Assembly: GCA_020086605.1 (NCBI GenBank)
Contig: JACBWW010000052.1
Location: 1,111,456-1,175,455 of the forward strand
Direction: 5' to 3'
From: Lanius collurio
Lineage: Eukaryota; Chordata; Aves; Passeriformes; Laniidae
Length of the DNA: 64,000 nucleotides
Below the pieces are notes generated by a model, which did no database searches, was not told the origin of the DNA, and saw only the letters and a list, made by a program, of their open reading frames with translations. Below are positions 33,001 through 46,945 of this stretch, piece by piece. Within the stretch, counting starts at the first letter, position 1. Each line of letters begins with the position of its first letter. The position numbers and the translations under genes are program-made.

Positions 33001-36000
33001 TTAAATAATCAGGAAGCTCTGATTTAACTCTCTCCTAATTTCCTGACTGCAGGTAAATGCATCTTCTTGTTAAATGTGGCCTTCCTTCTGCCTTGTCCTG
33101 TTTGGTTTTCATTCTTTTGAAATGGAGGAGTACCTCGAAGGAAGTTAGAAAACACAGGCTCTATTGTTCTTCTTTGGCTGTAGGAAGACATTTTCTCACA
33201 CACCATTTGCTGTAGTTTTTCAGAACAGAATCAAGATTTATTGTTGTGCCTTCCCTTTGTGAAGAAGACACCGTGTCCTGTACTGAAAAGACTAAGTGAA
33301 TGATTTTTCTATACATGGATTTCTGACTCTTTTCCTTACTCTGCTGTGGATTTCCATGATTTCTGTTGGGACTTTTTAATTTTACTTCCCTCTTAGATGC
33401 GATATTTTGGCTTTTAAGTGTTTTTTGAAAACATACTGCTCAAAAATTCCATATTAGTGTCATAAAACAGAGAGAGTTTTCCACAACACCAACCCCTCTC
33501 CCAAACATATCAAACTGCTGAAACTGCCAGTTTTCCCAAGCAGGCTTTATCCATAGATTTTCTTGGCAAAGCTAAGTGGATTTTGTTGAACTGATCCAAC
33601 CTCAATTCCACTTGTATTGCTAATCATTCTGTTTTATAATGTGCCTGACTCTTAGAGTAACCTTCAGTAAATCGTAAACTAGGATTTTAACAACATCTTC
33701 AAGACTCCAAGACTTGGAAAATCAGTTTGGAATCTAACCAGTTCAGAAAGTATGTCTATTACAAGAGGAAAGGTTTTTATGTGTGTTTGTTGTTTTTTTT
33801 TTTTTTTTTAAACCCTCTGTGAAGGATAACTTCTCATTTCTATCTCTGTTTTCAATATGTTACCCATATAGTCTCAAATGAAACTTTGACACTACACTTA
33901 AACACAATAGATGGATTTATCTCTACTCCTAACAAGTTATTTCATTCTTCTCTGCTTTGTTTCCTGATCTGTAAAGTGACTCCTATTACCTCTGCCCTTA
34001 GAAGAGCATTGTGAATATAAATTTATGAGCACTAAGAAGTGTTCATGAACAAGAGAATGAAGAATTCACAGATGGAGAGTGTGAAGGATGCGGAAGACAG
34101 GAAAAACTTCAGAAGTGAGGAAATTAGTGCTTGATGTACAATAGCATCTTTCTACAGAATGACCAGAATGTACTTTCCAATCTGAAAAATAAACAGAGTA
34201 GGCAACTGTGCATATAGAGTTATGATAATTTCGATTCTTTGTTTTGTATTGAAGGCATATCAGACATTTTTGTCCCACAGGTAAGACAACTTTATTGTTA
34301 AGTGCCTGTAACATTAAAGCTTTAATGGGATTTGACTTGATGCATAACAGGAAACTTATACAAACTCAGCCATCCTCTCCTATGACTATTGTTATTAAAA
34401 AGAGCACAGGATTTATATTATAGTATTTTTTAGATTTTCCAGTTACCAGAGCAGAACAAACCATTTTCTGTGGGTTATAAATGAAAACTATTTATTTTCT
34501 TCCTTTTATCTAAACCATATTTCACAGCTCATGAGACACAAATGGGGAGATGCTTTTGATAAAATGTTCTTGGGATTAACTCTGTGTAAAAATAAACAAA
34601 TAAAGTAAGAAAATAACTTAGGAAAAGAAAAGAAGAAGGGGAGGTTACAAAAATACTTAACCATGTAACAGATAAAAATTAACAGTTTTTCTTTTACAAT
34701 TAGCAGGAATTGTATAAAGTGAAGGCTAACTGGCAAAATACCAGTATGTTATATTTAATGCAATAAAAATGAATTATAGGAGATTAGAAACAATGTTTTT
34801 TAAAATGCAGTCTTTTTTTTTCTCCTATATTTTTTAGTATATATTTGCTGTTAAAATATTACTTCATTTAAAGATAAGTGTGTAATAGATATGAAGCAAG
34901 TGGTGAGTATAGACTAGAAAGTGAGAAGATTTGGGTGAAATATATGAGTCTAGAACATTTTAGAAGCTGCACAGCTCTGCAAGACAGGAGGAGATCAAAT
35001 GTTTTTAATGAGTAAAAAAAAGAAAAGGTGCAAGTAGTGTGAAAAAAAGAAAGAATAGTATATGATAGGGAAGTAGAAGTCCTTGAAGGTCCTGACCCAC
35101 TTTGGTAACCAGAAAAAAGGTAAAAATTCCCAGGCTATATCCCACTATCCAATGGAACCTAAATTATCAGCTACTTTTTACCACCTTCAATACAACTGCA
35201 GCTGCTCTTTGATGTGCCAAAGGCTTCATTTATATCTGGAGGTCTGTGAATGCCTGTTTCACTTTCCCCAGTATTTCCTCATATACTGTTCCAAATGCAG
35301 ACATGAGGTTCTCATTTTCTAAATATAAATGCTCAACTGCTCCTTACAAAAGCTGATTAACATAATAATTGACCTACGAGACAACGTTCAGGTGCACATT
35401 TTTTGTACACTTAAATCAAGATATCATGCAGGAAAAAAAACCCACAAGTTAATCAAGAAGAATTTGTAGCCCCTCATAGTGCCTGGAGAAGGAATTACAG
35501 CAATAAAAGTGTTGGTAAGGGTTATTTTTAATTCATGTGCCAAAGGGCTGAGTTTCTGACACATATCATAGTGGATGTTTTCTTATTCTGTCTAAGTTCA
35601 ACTGCGTTTTAATGCACACAGGATTTTTTTCAGGTGGTTTGGTGCAAACAATTTAAATTCAAGGGACTAGGGAGAGGGAGAGCATAGTTATTAAACACAC
35701 AGTTTGGAGTCAGGAGAGCTGACTTGTATGCCTAACTCCTAATTTATTTTCTAAACATGACTTTCCTTAGCTTCTGCTATCCTTCAATGCAAAAATTAAG
35801 AAGTGCTTTGAACCCCCTGGCTTGACATATACCTGCGTCATCAACAACCTGCGTCTGAGTTTCTTCATTATTACATGTGCACTTCTAAGCATGAACAAAA
35901 ATTTAATTCTTGTAGAAATTCAGGTTTCTATGGCTGTATTTTGAAAAATGATGATAAACAAATTTTGGGTCTGATTTTTAAGTCTAAGAATAGCCATATA

Positions 36001-37829
36001 AAAATCTACAGATAATGTTTAGTAAGTGGAATTCTCTGATTTGCATTTTTACAACTGACTGTCATGTGGGTACATGTAAGTTAGTAACAATTATAATTAT
36101 TCAGAAATGAGCCTTTAACTAAATTCCATTCACCAACTGTACTAGTACCTCAGATACTTACAATTTCAGTGCTCTCTGACAGGATGAGAATGCTTCATAT
36201 AGGCAGCTGATTGTTAGAAACAAAAACGCTTTTCCCCAGACTGTAAAAACAAACAGAAGCTAGATTTTTGAGATAGCAGGTTTTTGGGCACTCATGGGCA
36301 TTACCAATGCTCAAAAGGAGGAGGAAAAAGTTCAGTAATCTCAAAGCAAAACAGAAAAGAAGCAGTAAAACAGTTGCCTGGAAGCTGTGTAAGACTAGTC
36401 CCTTGATTATCTAAATAGGGTAAAAGACAAGTAACCCATAATTCTCTGTGGCTTCATTGCAGTTGTCTATTTTCTAATATCTGATTAAAGAGAAAAACAA
36501 TGTTTTTTCCATTCTTATTTGCTCTTTATTTTTCTCTAAATCTGTTGCCTGCAAGGCTATGCCTCTAAATCTGCTAATCTTATTTTAATTCCTAACAGAT
36601 TAAAAGAACCTTATTTATATTGCATGTTAAGTATAGTTACCGAAACACAGCAGGTTGTATTGTCAATGATGGATGTTCCTTTGGATAGATCGTTTACTTT
36701 TGGGTCTGCCTGGAGATGATGAGAAGTCCCTTGGTCTGCATTTAGTTCCGGTTCATCTGTGAAACTCCAGCTCTTCTTTGCAGCTGGCCTGATGTTTTGG
36801 AATTATTTTAACTCAACATTTCTTGCAAATTAATCCTTTATGGTGCACTGTCATGAGACCTACATCTGTGAATCTCATCCTGGGACTGCTTATTGCGCCT
36901 CTGTTTTCTTTGATCTTCTATATCCATGAAGAAATTTTACCAGTTATGGTTACAAAGTGCTGGAAGTACAGCTTTCTTGGGAGACACTCCAATTTATCCA
37001 TCAAAGTGGTTTTACACAGTTTAATTGAGACACCTTTTCCTGTAACATAAATGAACTGATAAATGCACTTAGGAAATAATCTGCAGAAGTGATGAAGTGC
37101 CAGAGTGTTAGACGTGTCAGTTAAGTGTTTCAGTTCACAATTCCACTTTGGGACTCACTTAGCACCACCCTACTGTACACAAGGCTTGTGGTATCTTTAT
37201 GATTATTAGCAATAGCACACCAACATAGATTTCTAATTTTGTATTATATTTTAATATTTCTGTATTCTGTAATATAAAATATATTTATAATATACATCTT
37301 AAAATAGCAAGTCTTTAGCTTATGGTTTAACCTGTCTAATATGGTATCAAAAACATTTTTCCCCTTCATGTTCAATTCCAAATACAGGTAATATTTTTGA
37401 ATAAAATATATATGTGGCTACAGCATATAGTATCATCACAAGGGTTATTAAGGACCTTGTCTCTCCATTAATAATGATTTCAAATTTAGCAGGATGACTA
37501 AGACCTTGCTTAGTCCCTTAAGTCTTCATGGTTCCAGAGAGCTTTAGACATAAATCTTTTCCCTTTGCAGTTTAATGTTTTAGGCTTAATCTAGTGAAAA
37601 ATTCTGTTGCTATCTAGTCTGACAAAAGCCAGAATCCACACTGTTCTCAAGAGGGCAGTTGCTTGAGTAATCAAAAAGTTTGAAAATGTGTATAGCTTCC
37701 TAGAGCTAGGTGTATCAATGAATTCCACAAAGGGAAAGTATTTGTAAGAAACCTAACAACCATATAACTTCTGTGTCAAAGTTAGAAAAACATACAAAGG
37801 GTACTTGGACAAAGCCATTACTTAAAATG
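30007..37829. other. Long AT-rich non-coding stretch
   Basis: Nearly 8 kb without a recognisable gene, RNA or repeat. There is a T run at about 33790-33809. A frame at 36823-37050 has a hydrophobic segment but no family resemblance. Confidence 0.5.
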
Positions 37830-38018
37830 AATGGTGAGGCACTGGAACAGGTTTCCCAGAGATGTGATGCATGGTCCATCCCTGGAAGTGCTCAAAGCAA
37901 GGCTGGATGGGGCTCTGAGCAAACTGGTCTAGTGGAAGGTATCCCTACCCATGGCAGAGGGGTGAGAACTAGACCTTTAAAGTCCCTTTCAACCCAAACC
38001 ATTCTATGATTCTATGAC
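37830..38018 (+). mobile_element. CR1 LINE 3' end, plus strand
   Basis: Typical CR1 wording: GGTGAGGCACTGGAACAGG, CTGGAAGTGCTCAAAGCAAG, CTGGTCTAGTGGAAGGT and the tail AACCATTCTATGATTCTATG. Only the 3' 190 bp is present. Confidence 0.85.
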
Positions 38019-38529
38019 ATAAAATGGTCAATTTAAAAGTCCTCTGTAAGCCAGGGAAAACACCTTTTATAAAACAATTTCATATTCAAATATTTCCTCT
38101 CTGTTGCTGTGATTGTTTTAACAGAAATTCATAAGTTCAGTACTGAGTGGCCCAGCACATGGATTTTTGATTTTCTGATCTTTTTTTCTAATGGGGAACC
38201 TTATGCGTCTTGATACACTTACTGTCTCAAATAAACGTTATAATTTTAGGTCAAGACTTATGGAAGAGATGACCAGATGATGCAAATATGCTGGTTTCCT
38301 CTGAGTTCTTAGTGTCTACTAGGAGATGGGAAGGCAACGCTATAAGAAAAGAAAGAGTTAAATTTCATTGTTTTCAGTACCTGAGGGATGTAGTATATTG
38401 AAAACCAGATTTATTTTTTTCCGAGTGATACCTGACCATTAACAAAACTTCTGTTGTCTTTTCTGTTTGTTATCTCTATATGCTTGTACCTATTGCTGTT
38501 TTCAAAAATATTCCCGTGTTGGTACTGCA

Positions 38530-39440
38530 TGGGTGTGAGAAGCCAATTGAATCTTGATTTCTGTCTCACAAGCTCTGGGGATTTTTTTCTTTGGCTTTTT
38601 GAGTCTTGTCTTTTTTGGCCTTTTTTGAGTTGGGGCTTTTTGGCTCTGGGGGCCTTTTGTTTATTGTGGTTTTGCTTTGGCTTCAGCCTGCTGAGGTCTG
38701 CCTCTTGCCCGGGCCCTAGCTTGTTTCTTGTCCTTTTTGCCCTGGCTCCAGCCTGCCTTTGGCTCTTCTGCTGTTGCTGGCCCTTGCTCGCCCTCGCTCA
38801 CTCCTCACTTTCCCTCTCGCTGGGCGCTTGATGGGACACTGGCTGACCTCTGAGCCTCGTGTGTAGCCTGTGTCCTGCCCTACTCCCTCCTCCATCCCAG
38901 CTGCCGCCTACCCGACGCCCTGCCCGCTTCGTCCCTGCGTCCCTGCCTGAGCCACCCGCCTCTCCGACCCAGTCCCTCGCTGCGATCCCCGCCGCGCTCC
39001 TGTCCAAGGATCCTTTCCCCCTGCCCCAGCGCCGCTCACCCACCGCGTGTGCGGCCGCCCGGCGCCGCGGGAGCGCTGCCTGCGGAGCCGCGTCCCTGCG
39101 AGAGCTGCTCGGGCTCCCCAGCAGGCAGCGTGCGCAGCCCCACCGCGGGCATGTCCACGGCACCCCCCGACCCTCTGGTGGCAACACCTGCTTTGTCTCT
39201 CGCTGTCTCCTCTGTCCCTCTCCCCCACCCATCCTTTTCCGTTTTCCTTCCTCTTTTTTTGTCTTTTCCAGTCCTCTTTGTAGGGCAACTCCTTCTTTTT
39301 CCCTTTCGTTACCGGAAAACGGTTCTCAGATACAATGTGGTCTTCTTTGACTTGATTTCATCCAAGACCATCTTTAAGGAACTCCTCACAGTTCCCCGCA
39401 GCGGAACGCGATGGTGGAGTTTGTTTTCTTGTTATGGTCC
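38530..39440. other. CpG-rich island in AT-rich surroundings
   Basis: A T/G-rich stretch with repeated GGCTTTTTG motifs (38580-38670) grades into strongly GC- and CpG-rich sequence from about 38880 to 39180, then a pyrimidine-rich tract. Open frames exist on both strands (for example 38859-39350 plus and 38798-39232 minus) but start at non-ATG codons, overlap each other and match no domain. This could be a promoter CpG island or a CpG-rich transposon leader. I cannot tell which. Confidence 0.4.
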
Positions 39441-42400
39441 TCCCTCCTTGGAGTTTATACAGACAGGAAGAAATTTATGTAGACTAATTATTCGCAGGCA
39501 TCACATTTAAATTGACCCTCATTTTATGATAATTTTTTTAATGTTGCTGATGAGTGTAGTGTCCCCCACTCAAAAGACATAAACAGTAATATGTTTTCTT
39601 GAGGTACAATAATAATTTGGCAGAGTTCAGTAATTTTTATGGAATTTAACTAAGTTTAACAGTTAAATTTACAGTGGTTCAATAAGTTTGATGTCAAGGT
39701 TCACCTTATTAATTACTGTACGGCAGAAACACACAAGGAAAAACTGAGTTTAGGGTGATTGACACAGAGACTGGAGATGCAAAAATGTAAGTAAAAGGCT
39801 CCCATTGAGTAACGAAGTTCAGAGTGGACCCTCCCCCTTGTTTTCTAAACTTCTTATGGATCCTGGGTTCAGCCCCCTTCTGTCTTAGTCTCAGACAACA
39901 GTTTATGTCTAAAGGAATGATCTATACAAAGTTTACAATTATTAATATTGAGCAGCTACATGAATTAGTAATGTTTCATTAATGTTAATTAGCATGTAAT
40001 CAATTACGGACTGAAGATCTGTCATGAGTAAAGGATTTCTCCACCCAGGCAAGGAAGGATTTCATTGTCTCAGGTAAGTGTTCTCAAGACCTTGACAGGA
40101 GTCTCTGCTCCAGGGGAGATTTGCTTGGCAAGCAGTCCAGCTTCACGTCAGGGAGATTTTAAACTGGGGCCATCCTGATCAGAACATTTATAGAATGAAG
40201 TAGTTGGCTGCCAGTTAGTAGTGTAGACAAGATAGATGCCTTTGTTTTAGCTCTCATGTCTTGTTCTGTACTTTGTTTTACCTCAAACTAACTTTCAGAG
40301 TATTTTTCTGAGGCACTTCCAGTACCAAGTATATGTGTTAGGAGCTTTTCTGCTCACAGGGGCATGCTAATTCCGCTCCCCCCCCCCCCTCAAAAAATGT
40401 AGGAAATAAAATTAATACTGGAAAAAGCCCTTGTTAGAAAGTTTTAATGCTAAGATAGATTTTCATATTTTTACATAGGGCAGAAATAAAAAGGGCATAT
40501 AAATGAAAATATGCAATAATTAACTCAGAAATTAATGATGAAAATAATGAAATTTATTAAGATGCAAGGAACTCCCTCAAAAAAAAAAGCCCATTTATTT
40601 TTGTATGATATATCAATTTTCTTTGCAGCTATCTGTCCTATCAAACTTAACCTCTCAGAAAGTAAAAAGGAATTAATTTCTTCCTGGAATTAAAAGCCCT
40701 AATAATTGTCATGTTCTGATTATGTAAGCTGTATTTTGTTCTTTGTGTATTTTACTGTTGCTAGCAAGGATACACAAATAAATTTCAAAGTTTCTGGAAT
40801 TGTAAAGTTTCAGGTATAACCTGTAATGATGTACCATAGTTCCTTACCCCCTAGGTTCCTATCTTCATTAAAATCTGTATTCAATAATAAAAATTATTTT
40901 TTAGTAAATTCTCAGAAACCTCCTCAAATTATAGACTGACTCTTGTCAGCGATTTTTTTTTTAATAGTAGAAAAAGAAAATAACGTTATAAAGGCACTGC
41001 TTCACTTGTTATTTCATGTCCCTAAGGAAGATTGGCAAAGTTGGATGGATCACTTATCTTTCAAATGATCAGTTGGTTACAGATTAATTACAGGATTATC
41101 AATAGCTTTTTTTTTTTTTTTTACAGATATATAGGTTTTCATTTTGCTTCCATTTTGGATAACAAAGGTAATCAAATCAACCTTTCTATTTTACCTTCAA
41201 GAAAGTAAGCAAATATATGTGCTTAGCAAAGAAGGGGTGTGAAATCCTTTACATTGTTGTTGTTCTCTTCAGTATGCTTTAACACTAGCTGTTATCCCCT
41301 GTATGGTCACTTACTTGCAGAAGCATAAAAATATTGCATAACATAATAGCAAGGTTGTCTTAAACACATCTAAACAGATGAAATGCATAATGAAATTGAA
41401 GGGATTTTTTTTTTTTAATGTTATTGCCCTAACAGTGAGAAGGAAAAAAACACCTAAAATGATATTTGATTATACCTAGGTTTTCAGGATAAGTTTCTAC
41501 TTTTAATACATTATTTAGTTTTTAAGTGGATAATGCTGGGCAGAAAATTCATAGAATGTGAACCCTTTCAAAGCCAAATCAGGACTACGGCTTTGGTAGA
41601 ATTACTGATAGCAATGACAGCACCAGAAAGAGTAGAATAAGAAAGTGAAAAGAGTTGTTACATGTGTTTTTGTCCTGCTTGGTTAATGAGTTACCAGCTT
41701 TGCATAAAGAAGCATTAGAGCTTTGACCATGACTATCGCACAAAAAACAAATTAAAAGGTTCATAGCTTTGTTTATGCTTTGTTTCCTTACTGTGAACTG
41801 AGAGGAATAAAGATTTCTTAACATTTCCCATCACAGAAAACATGTAAAACAGCTTTAGTTGAAATGTTACCCTTAATCTCTTGAATTGCATATATAAGAC
41901 CATTAGCAGTGTATGTAAAAACCATGCTTTTGTTCTATATTTTACAGGCATTATTTTAGAGATGTGTAGTTAACCAAAGGCCCTGCAGAACCCAAAGATC
42001 CTCTATTCTCTTTGTATTCTGATTTAATTATAGCTAAGTTGGATAATATATTCAGGTAACAAATAAATATAGGAAAATATATTTTCACTGAAGCCAGCCA
42101 TCAGAATTAAGGCAAATACATCTTCATTTCATATAAAAATACTTTTTCCTTCACTTGTAGTTCAGATTTGTTATGAAAAAATGAATAGCCTTTAACAAAT
42201 CATGCATTTGAGAATATGAGTGTAATTTGTGGTTAGTTGTATTCTATATGTTTCTAATGCAAAAGGTGGAAGACACGAGTTTGTTGTAGTTAAGGAAAAT
42301 GGATGATGAGGAAAGATTTGCTGTTTAGAGAAACTTCCAGCTTAGAGAACAAAATTGTTCCTTGTGAGGCTATACTATTCAAAATAAATGGAACCAAATA

Positions 42401-45011
42401 TACAAATATATTACATTTTTCCATCTTTGAGAACATCTGTGACAGGTGTTATTAAATTGCAGCATACATGGAAGTGCATCATTTTTTGTAAAACATGCTA
42501 TTTAATTCCAAGGAATTTACCTCAAAATAATCTTGTATAACAATTCATTAACAGTTCATGTCTATCAAAGCTGAAATTGGTAGGTTCCATCCTGTGTTGT
42601 TACTTCTATTCTCTGACTGGTGGAGTCTGCAAATTCTATTAGAGACACTACAATATGAGGAAAACTTTGGTTACCATCATTACTAATAAATGTTTCTTCC
42701 AATTTCTCTTCTTTCACACATTTTTGTCAGCAAAGCCCAAGCAGTTCTATGTTTATGAAGAGTGATTTCAGGAAGAATGTGGTCAAATTTTCTGTGATCA
42801 GTGTTATAACGATTCGTTAAGTATATATTTTTTTCTATATAATTTGATCATATGTGGTATTAGTGAAATATGGTGGCAGATTTCTAAAGATCTAATTACT
42901 TTACTGTATACATGACACTAAAAATATAAGGCATAGGAAAAAAAAATCAAAAAGATAAGAATTAGGCTCAGAGTCATTCTTATGGCATTAATAACTATTG
43001 ATTTAATATTTTCAGGTGAAAGACAACTGAATATGTAAATTTAATAATTTTACATTATTTTGTATGTAACATTAAATTGTTTATATTTATCTTTTCACTG
43101 ATTGCTTATATATACACCATAAAATTGCCCCAAATGTTATATGTAAAATAATGGAAAATTATTAAAATTAATGGAAATAATCCATGTATTTTAATACTCT
43201 TCTATAAAACAAGATTATTTGCAGAATTTGGAGTGGATTCAAACTTTTATTTCTCTCAGTGATTATTATTAAAGATCCATTACATATCAGAATGCATAGG
43301 TATATACATATATATGTGTATTTATACACCTATAAACCCCAATATACTTGGGTTTTCAGTTCCTGTATAAGATTTCCCCGTTGATGGCTCCTAAGTGCCA
43401 TTTTCTTCTTCTATAATATTTCTAGAGGACATTTTGACAGGTTAGAGTGAGAGTCAATGACCTCTGACAGGTACAGCTGCTCAGAATATTTCATGCTCCA
43501 CAGGTTACTGTAGACAATAAAAAGCCATCATCTCCCAATACTTATATTTCATATATTTAAGTATATAAAACACACCTGTATTTATGATTCTTATATAAAT
43601 ACACACATCTATACATAGAAGTATAGTTTTTCATGGATCAAATACAAGATCTGGACAGTTTTCATCTTCCATATGAACAGAAGGTAAACAAAGGCAGGAG
43701 ACCCTGCTGTGAAATATGTATCACCCAGTTCCAGTAGTGAAGTTATTTGTACACATGTTCTGGCATTTTAATCACGGTTGATGGTTTCTATGTCTTTTAT
43801 GAATCTTTAAGACAAACACTTAGGAACTGAAATTAAGATAAAATATTTCCTTATGAACAACTTTCCATCGCCAATATGCCCTTCTCTCTCAGGATTCCCA
43901 GGACTCAGGAGAGCAAGTTACTAAAGAAACAGGAATTCTGAACTTTCATAACTCCTGTTTTTAATGATAGAATGTGGCACTACATGACCATTTATCCATG
44001 AGAGGAACAGAGTCACTGACTGGATTAGAGCGGGAGAGACTAATGCAGTTATGTCCTTAAGGGTTAGACAAAAAATGCATCTTTCACCTCTGCAAGTGAG
44101 CACCACCAGTAATTCAACAGTATTATATGTGTGAGGCAGCTTACAGGATCTGTTCTATTTGTCACTGGAATTGGCTGTACAGCATTTGGCAAAGTCTGAG
44201 TTTTTTTCAGCCCTGGAACATTTTCCCAAAGTCCTCTTCTGTGCTCATATTTTAAAAGTAGTTATGGGGCATCTAAAAATGAAGGGAAATCATAACACAT
44301 TTCTACCCTTTACAACAATACCATTACTTAATACTTCTGAAAACAACTGCTTATAGTAGCATAGGATTTCAGTACTCTGAGATCCACAGTTGCATCTATG
44401 AAAAATGTCCCAAGATTAAGGAAAAGATTTTCCAAGACTCCTCAGTCAACAGGCTGCCCAAGCTTCAGTTGTTGGCACCAGACCTCAGGGAGGCAACTAA
44501 TTTTTTTTTCTTTACTTGATAGTTGACGTGTTTGCTGCAGTAAGGATGAGCACATTTTTTCCCCTAGAATGTTGCAACTTGTCTGGAGAGTCCCTTGGTA
44601 AATTTAATTTTTGATATTTTTAAACACAGTGATAAAAAGAAAATTCATGTCTAAGCTCATAATCCCCTGAGAGATTATTATTGTGGTCAATGAAGCCAAC
44701 ATTACTTTCTACTTGCAAGTTGCTGGCTAATAAAAGCTGGTTTCTTTAATACTATTATTTTTCATTTTCAAGGATGTCCTACTTGAATTTATATCTCACT
44801 TGTTTTGCCAACAGTGGTGTTTTGGCTTTCATCTATAAAAAGTTCATTGGCTATCACTAGTCTAAAAAAAACCCTGACCAGTTCTGTGAATTTCGAAGAT
44901 CTATTTGTGTACATTCTCAATAGGTTATTTTCAAAAGCAGAGTAATTAATACATAATAACAAAAAAGGAGTTTTTTTTCAGCACAGTGTATGGGCCGTCT
45001 TTAGCAGAGGT
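39441..45011. other. AT-rich non-coding sequence
   Basis: No gene is recognised. Homopolymer runs occur near 40379 (C) and 41109 (T). Confidence 0.5.
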
Positions 45012-45518
45012 ACATAGAATCACAAAATAAACTGAGTTGGAAGGGACCCGTCAGCACCATCCAGTTCAGCTCCTGGCCCTGCAGTGGACATCCCCAGCAA
45101 TCCCACCATGCACCTGAGCGCATTGTCCAAATGCTTCTTGAACTCTGTCAGGCTTGGTGCTGTGACCACTTCCTTGGGAAACCTGTTCCAGCATGCAACC
45201 ACCCACTGGGTGAAGAACCTTTTCCTAATGTTCCATGTAAACGTCCCCTGACTCAGCTTCAGGCCATTCCCACAGGTCCTGTCACTGGCCATGGGACTGA
45301 AGAGATCAGTGTCTGTCCCTCGTCTTTCCCTTGGGAGGAAATTGTAACTGCAATGAGGTCTCCTCCAGGCTGAACAGACCAAGAGACCTCAACTGCTCCT
45401 CCTAAGTCTTGCCCTCCAGACCCTTCATGGTCCTTGTGTTCCTGCTTTAGATGGTCTCTAACACCATAATTTTGGTTTATATTTTGGTGTCCAAAACTGC
45501 ACACAGGACTCAAGATGA
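45012..45518 (-). mobile_element. CR1 LINE 3' fragment, minus strand
   Basis: The plus strand shows the inverted CR1 tail (ATAGAATCACAAAATAA) followed by GTTGGAAGGGACC, ATGCACCTGAGCGCATTGTC, AAACCTGTTCCAGCATGC and CTCCAGGCTGAACAGACC, all CR1 hallmarks. A minus-strand frame at 45020-45382 is a relic of the end of ORF2 and its UTR, not a host gene. Confidence 0.85.
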
Positions 45519-46829
45519 AGATGTACTTTTACATTTTCACACAGTTAAGGCGACTCACAAAATTCAGGAGAAACGTCACAATATTCTGTGGCTTGCTCTA
45601 GTCAGAATGTGCAAATATATGCAGTCTCAGTAATTTTGTCTACTATGACATAAATAACTGTGACATAAATAAATCCAGTACCAGATGGATCATTTACTCA
45701 TCTTTGTCCTGACACTAGAGTTTTAGAAAGACAGTTACTACCATTTGCTTAGGCTGTGCCTGTACTGGTAAAACACCCTTTTGGGACTGTTCTCTGAGAC
45801 TACAGCCAAGTGGTATGGATTGGTCGGTGCCCATACTGCTATATTCCTTAATCCTAAAAAAACAGCCTGATCACAGAGCCTGTGGTGCTCAGCCCATGCT
45901 ACCTCCAGGGCTGGGAGTGTTTGGGTGAGCTCAGCACTACTTTTGTACTTACTATCTAGGAAACCTTCATTGTGCCACGTCTGTAATAGAAAGCACTAGA
46001 TTTCAGCTATTTCAAAGCAATTATTTGACCTATTATTTTTGCATGAATTAAAGACACAACCACAGAAAATGCATCATCCAACTAGAAAAATATTTTATTT
46101 TAGTTTATATTTTCTATTGTTGAATTATTTTTGAACTCTTTGGTAATAAGAACAATCTTATAATAAAAGCGTGAAAAGCAAAATCCTGTCCAAGGTCAGT
46201 CTGACATATATAAAATATTGGTAAATATACCTTTCAATGTTAGGTCCTAGATGTAAATCATGCACTGCTGTTATGTGCTGTTTATTGCTTTCATGCATTT
46301 CCCAAAAAATTAACCAACACTATGCTTGTGTAATATCCGGCATGTGTATTTGTATGTACTTCATAGACATAAACCCTTGAAATTACCAAGCAAAGGAGGT
46401 GAAAAAGAAGCTTGAATGTAATTTCTAATAGATAGATTGTGGTCTAACTGTATAGCAAGTCCACTCCTGCCAAGAAGAGGTGTTAAGGCTGTGGCAGGAA
46501 AGCCTTTGAGCAGAGTGTTACCCTTGAAAAGGACTCTTGGCGAAAATAGTGCTGTTTTGGCAATGGTAAGGTGCTAATAGAAAATTTTCCTCTATATCTT
46601 TCCATTCCAAGGAAGAGTTGTTTTATTCTGTAAAACATGAGCCCTTTTTCTTTGAAGGAGCAAACCCCCTAGATTTCAAGAAATCTGATCAGTCTTGATT
46701 GCAGTATCACCAAAGGTATATATTGTATATTTTGTTTCTTATCTAAACAATTCTAAAAAATATTTATTCCATGTGGAAAACGCACATTTCTGACTAGATG
46801 TACTGAGGGGTAGAGGAAAGAGAGGGGTG
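45519..46829. other. AT-rich non-coding sequence
   Basis: I see no gene or named repeat here. Confidence 0.55.
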
Positions 46830-46945
46830 TTCTCTAGGTTCTGTACCATATGCTCTGGAATGACCCCGCTTGAGCAGGGAGGTTGGACCAGATAATTCAT
46901 TGTGGTCCTTTTCCCTTGACCCATTCTGTGATTCTGTGTGATTTT
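46830..46945 (+). mobile_element. CR1 LINE 3' end, plus strand
   Basis: It reads GTTCTGTACCATATGCTCTG, GACCCCGCTTGAGCAGGGAG and the tail GACCCATTCTGTGATTCTGTG. It is the same CR1 subfamily ending as the copy at 27265-27985. Confidence 0.75.

Noticed and set aside
36823..37050. 75-codon frame with a hydrophobic segment (LILGLLIAPLFSLIFYI)
   Set aside because: The frame starts at a non-ATG codon. I found no splice signals, neighbouring exons or family resemblance, and this length is expected by chance.
45020..45382. 120-codon minus-strand frame
   Set aside because: It lies wholly inside an inverted CR1 3' end and is ORF2/UTR debris.
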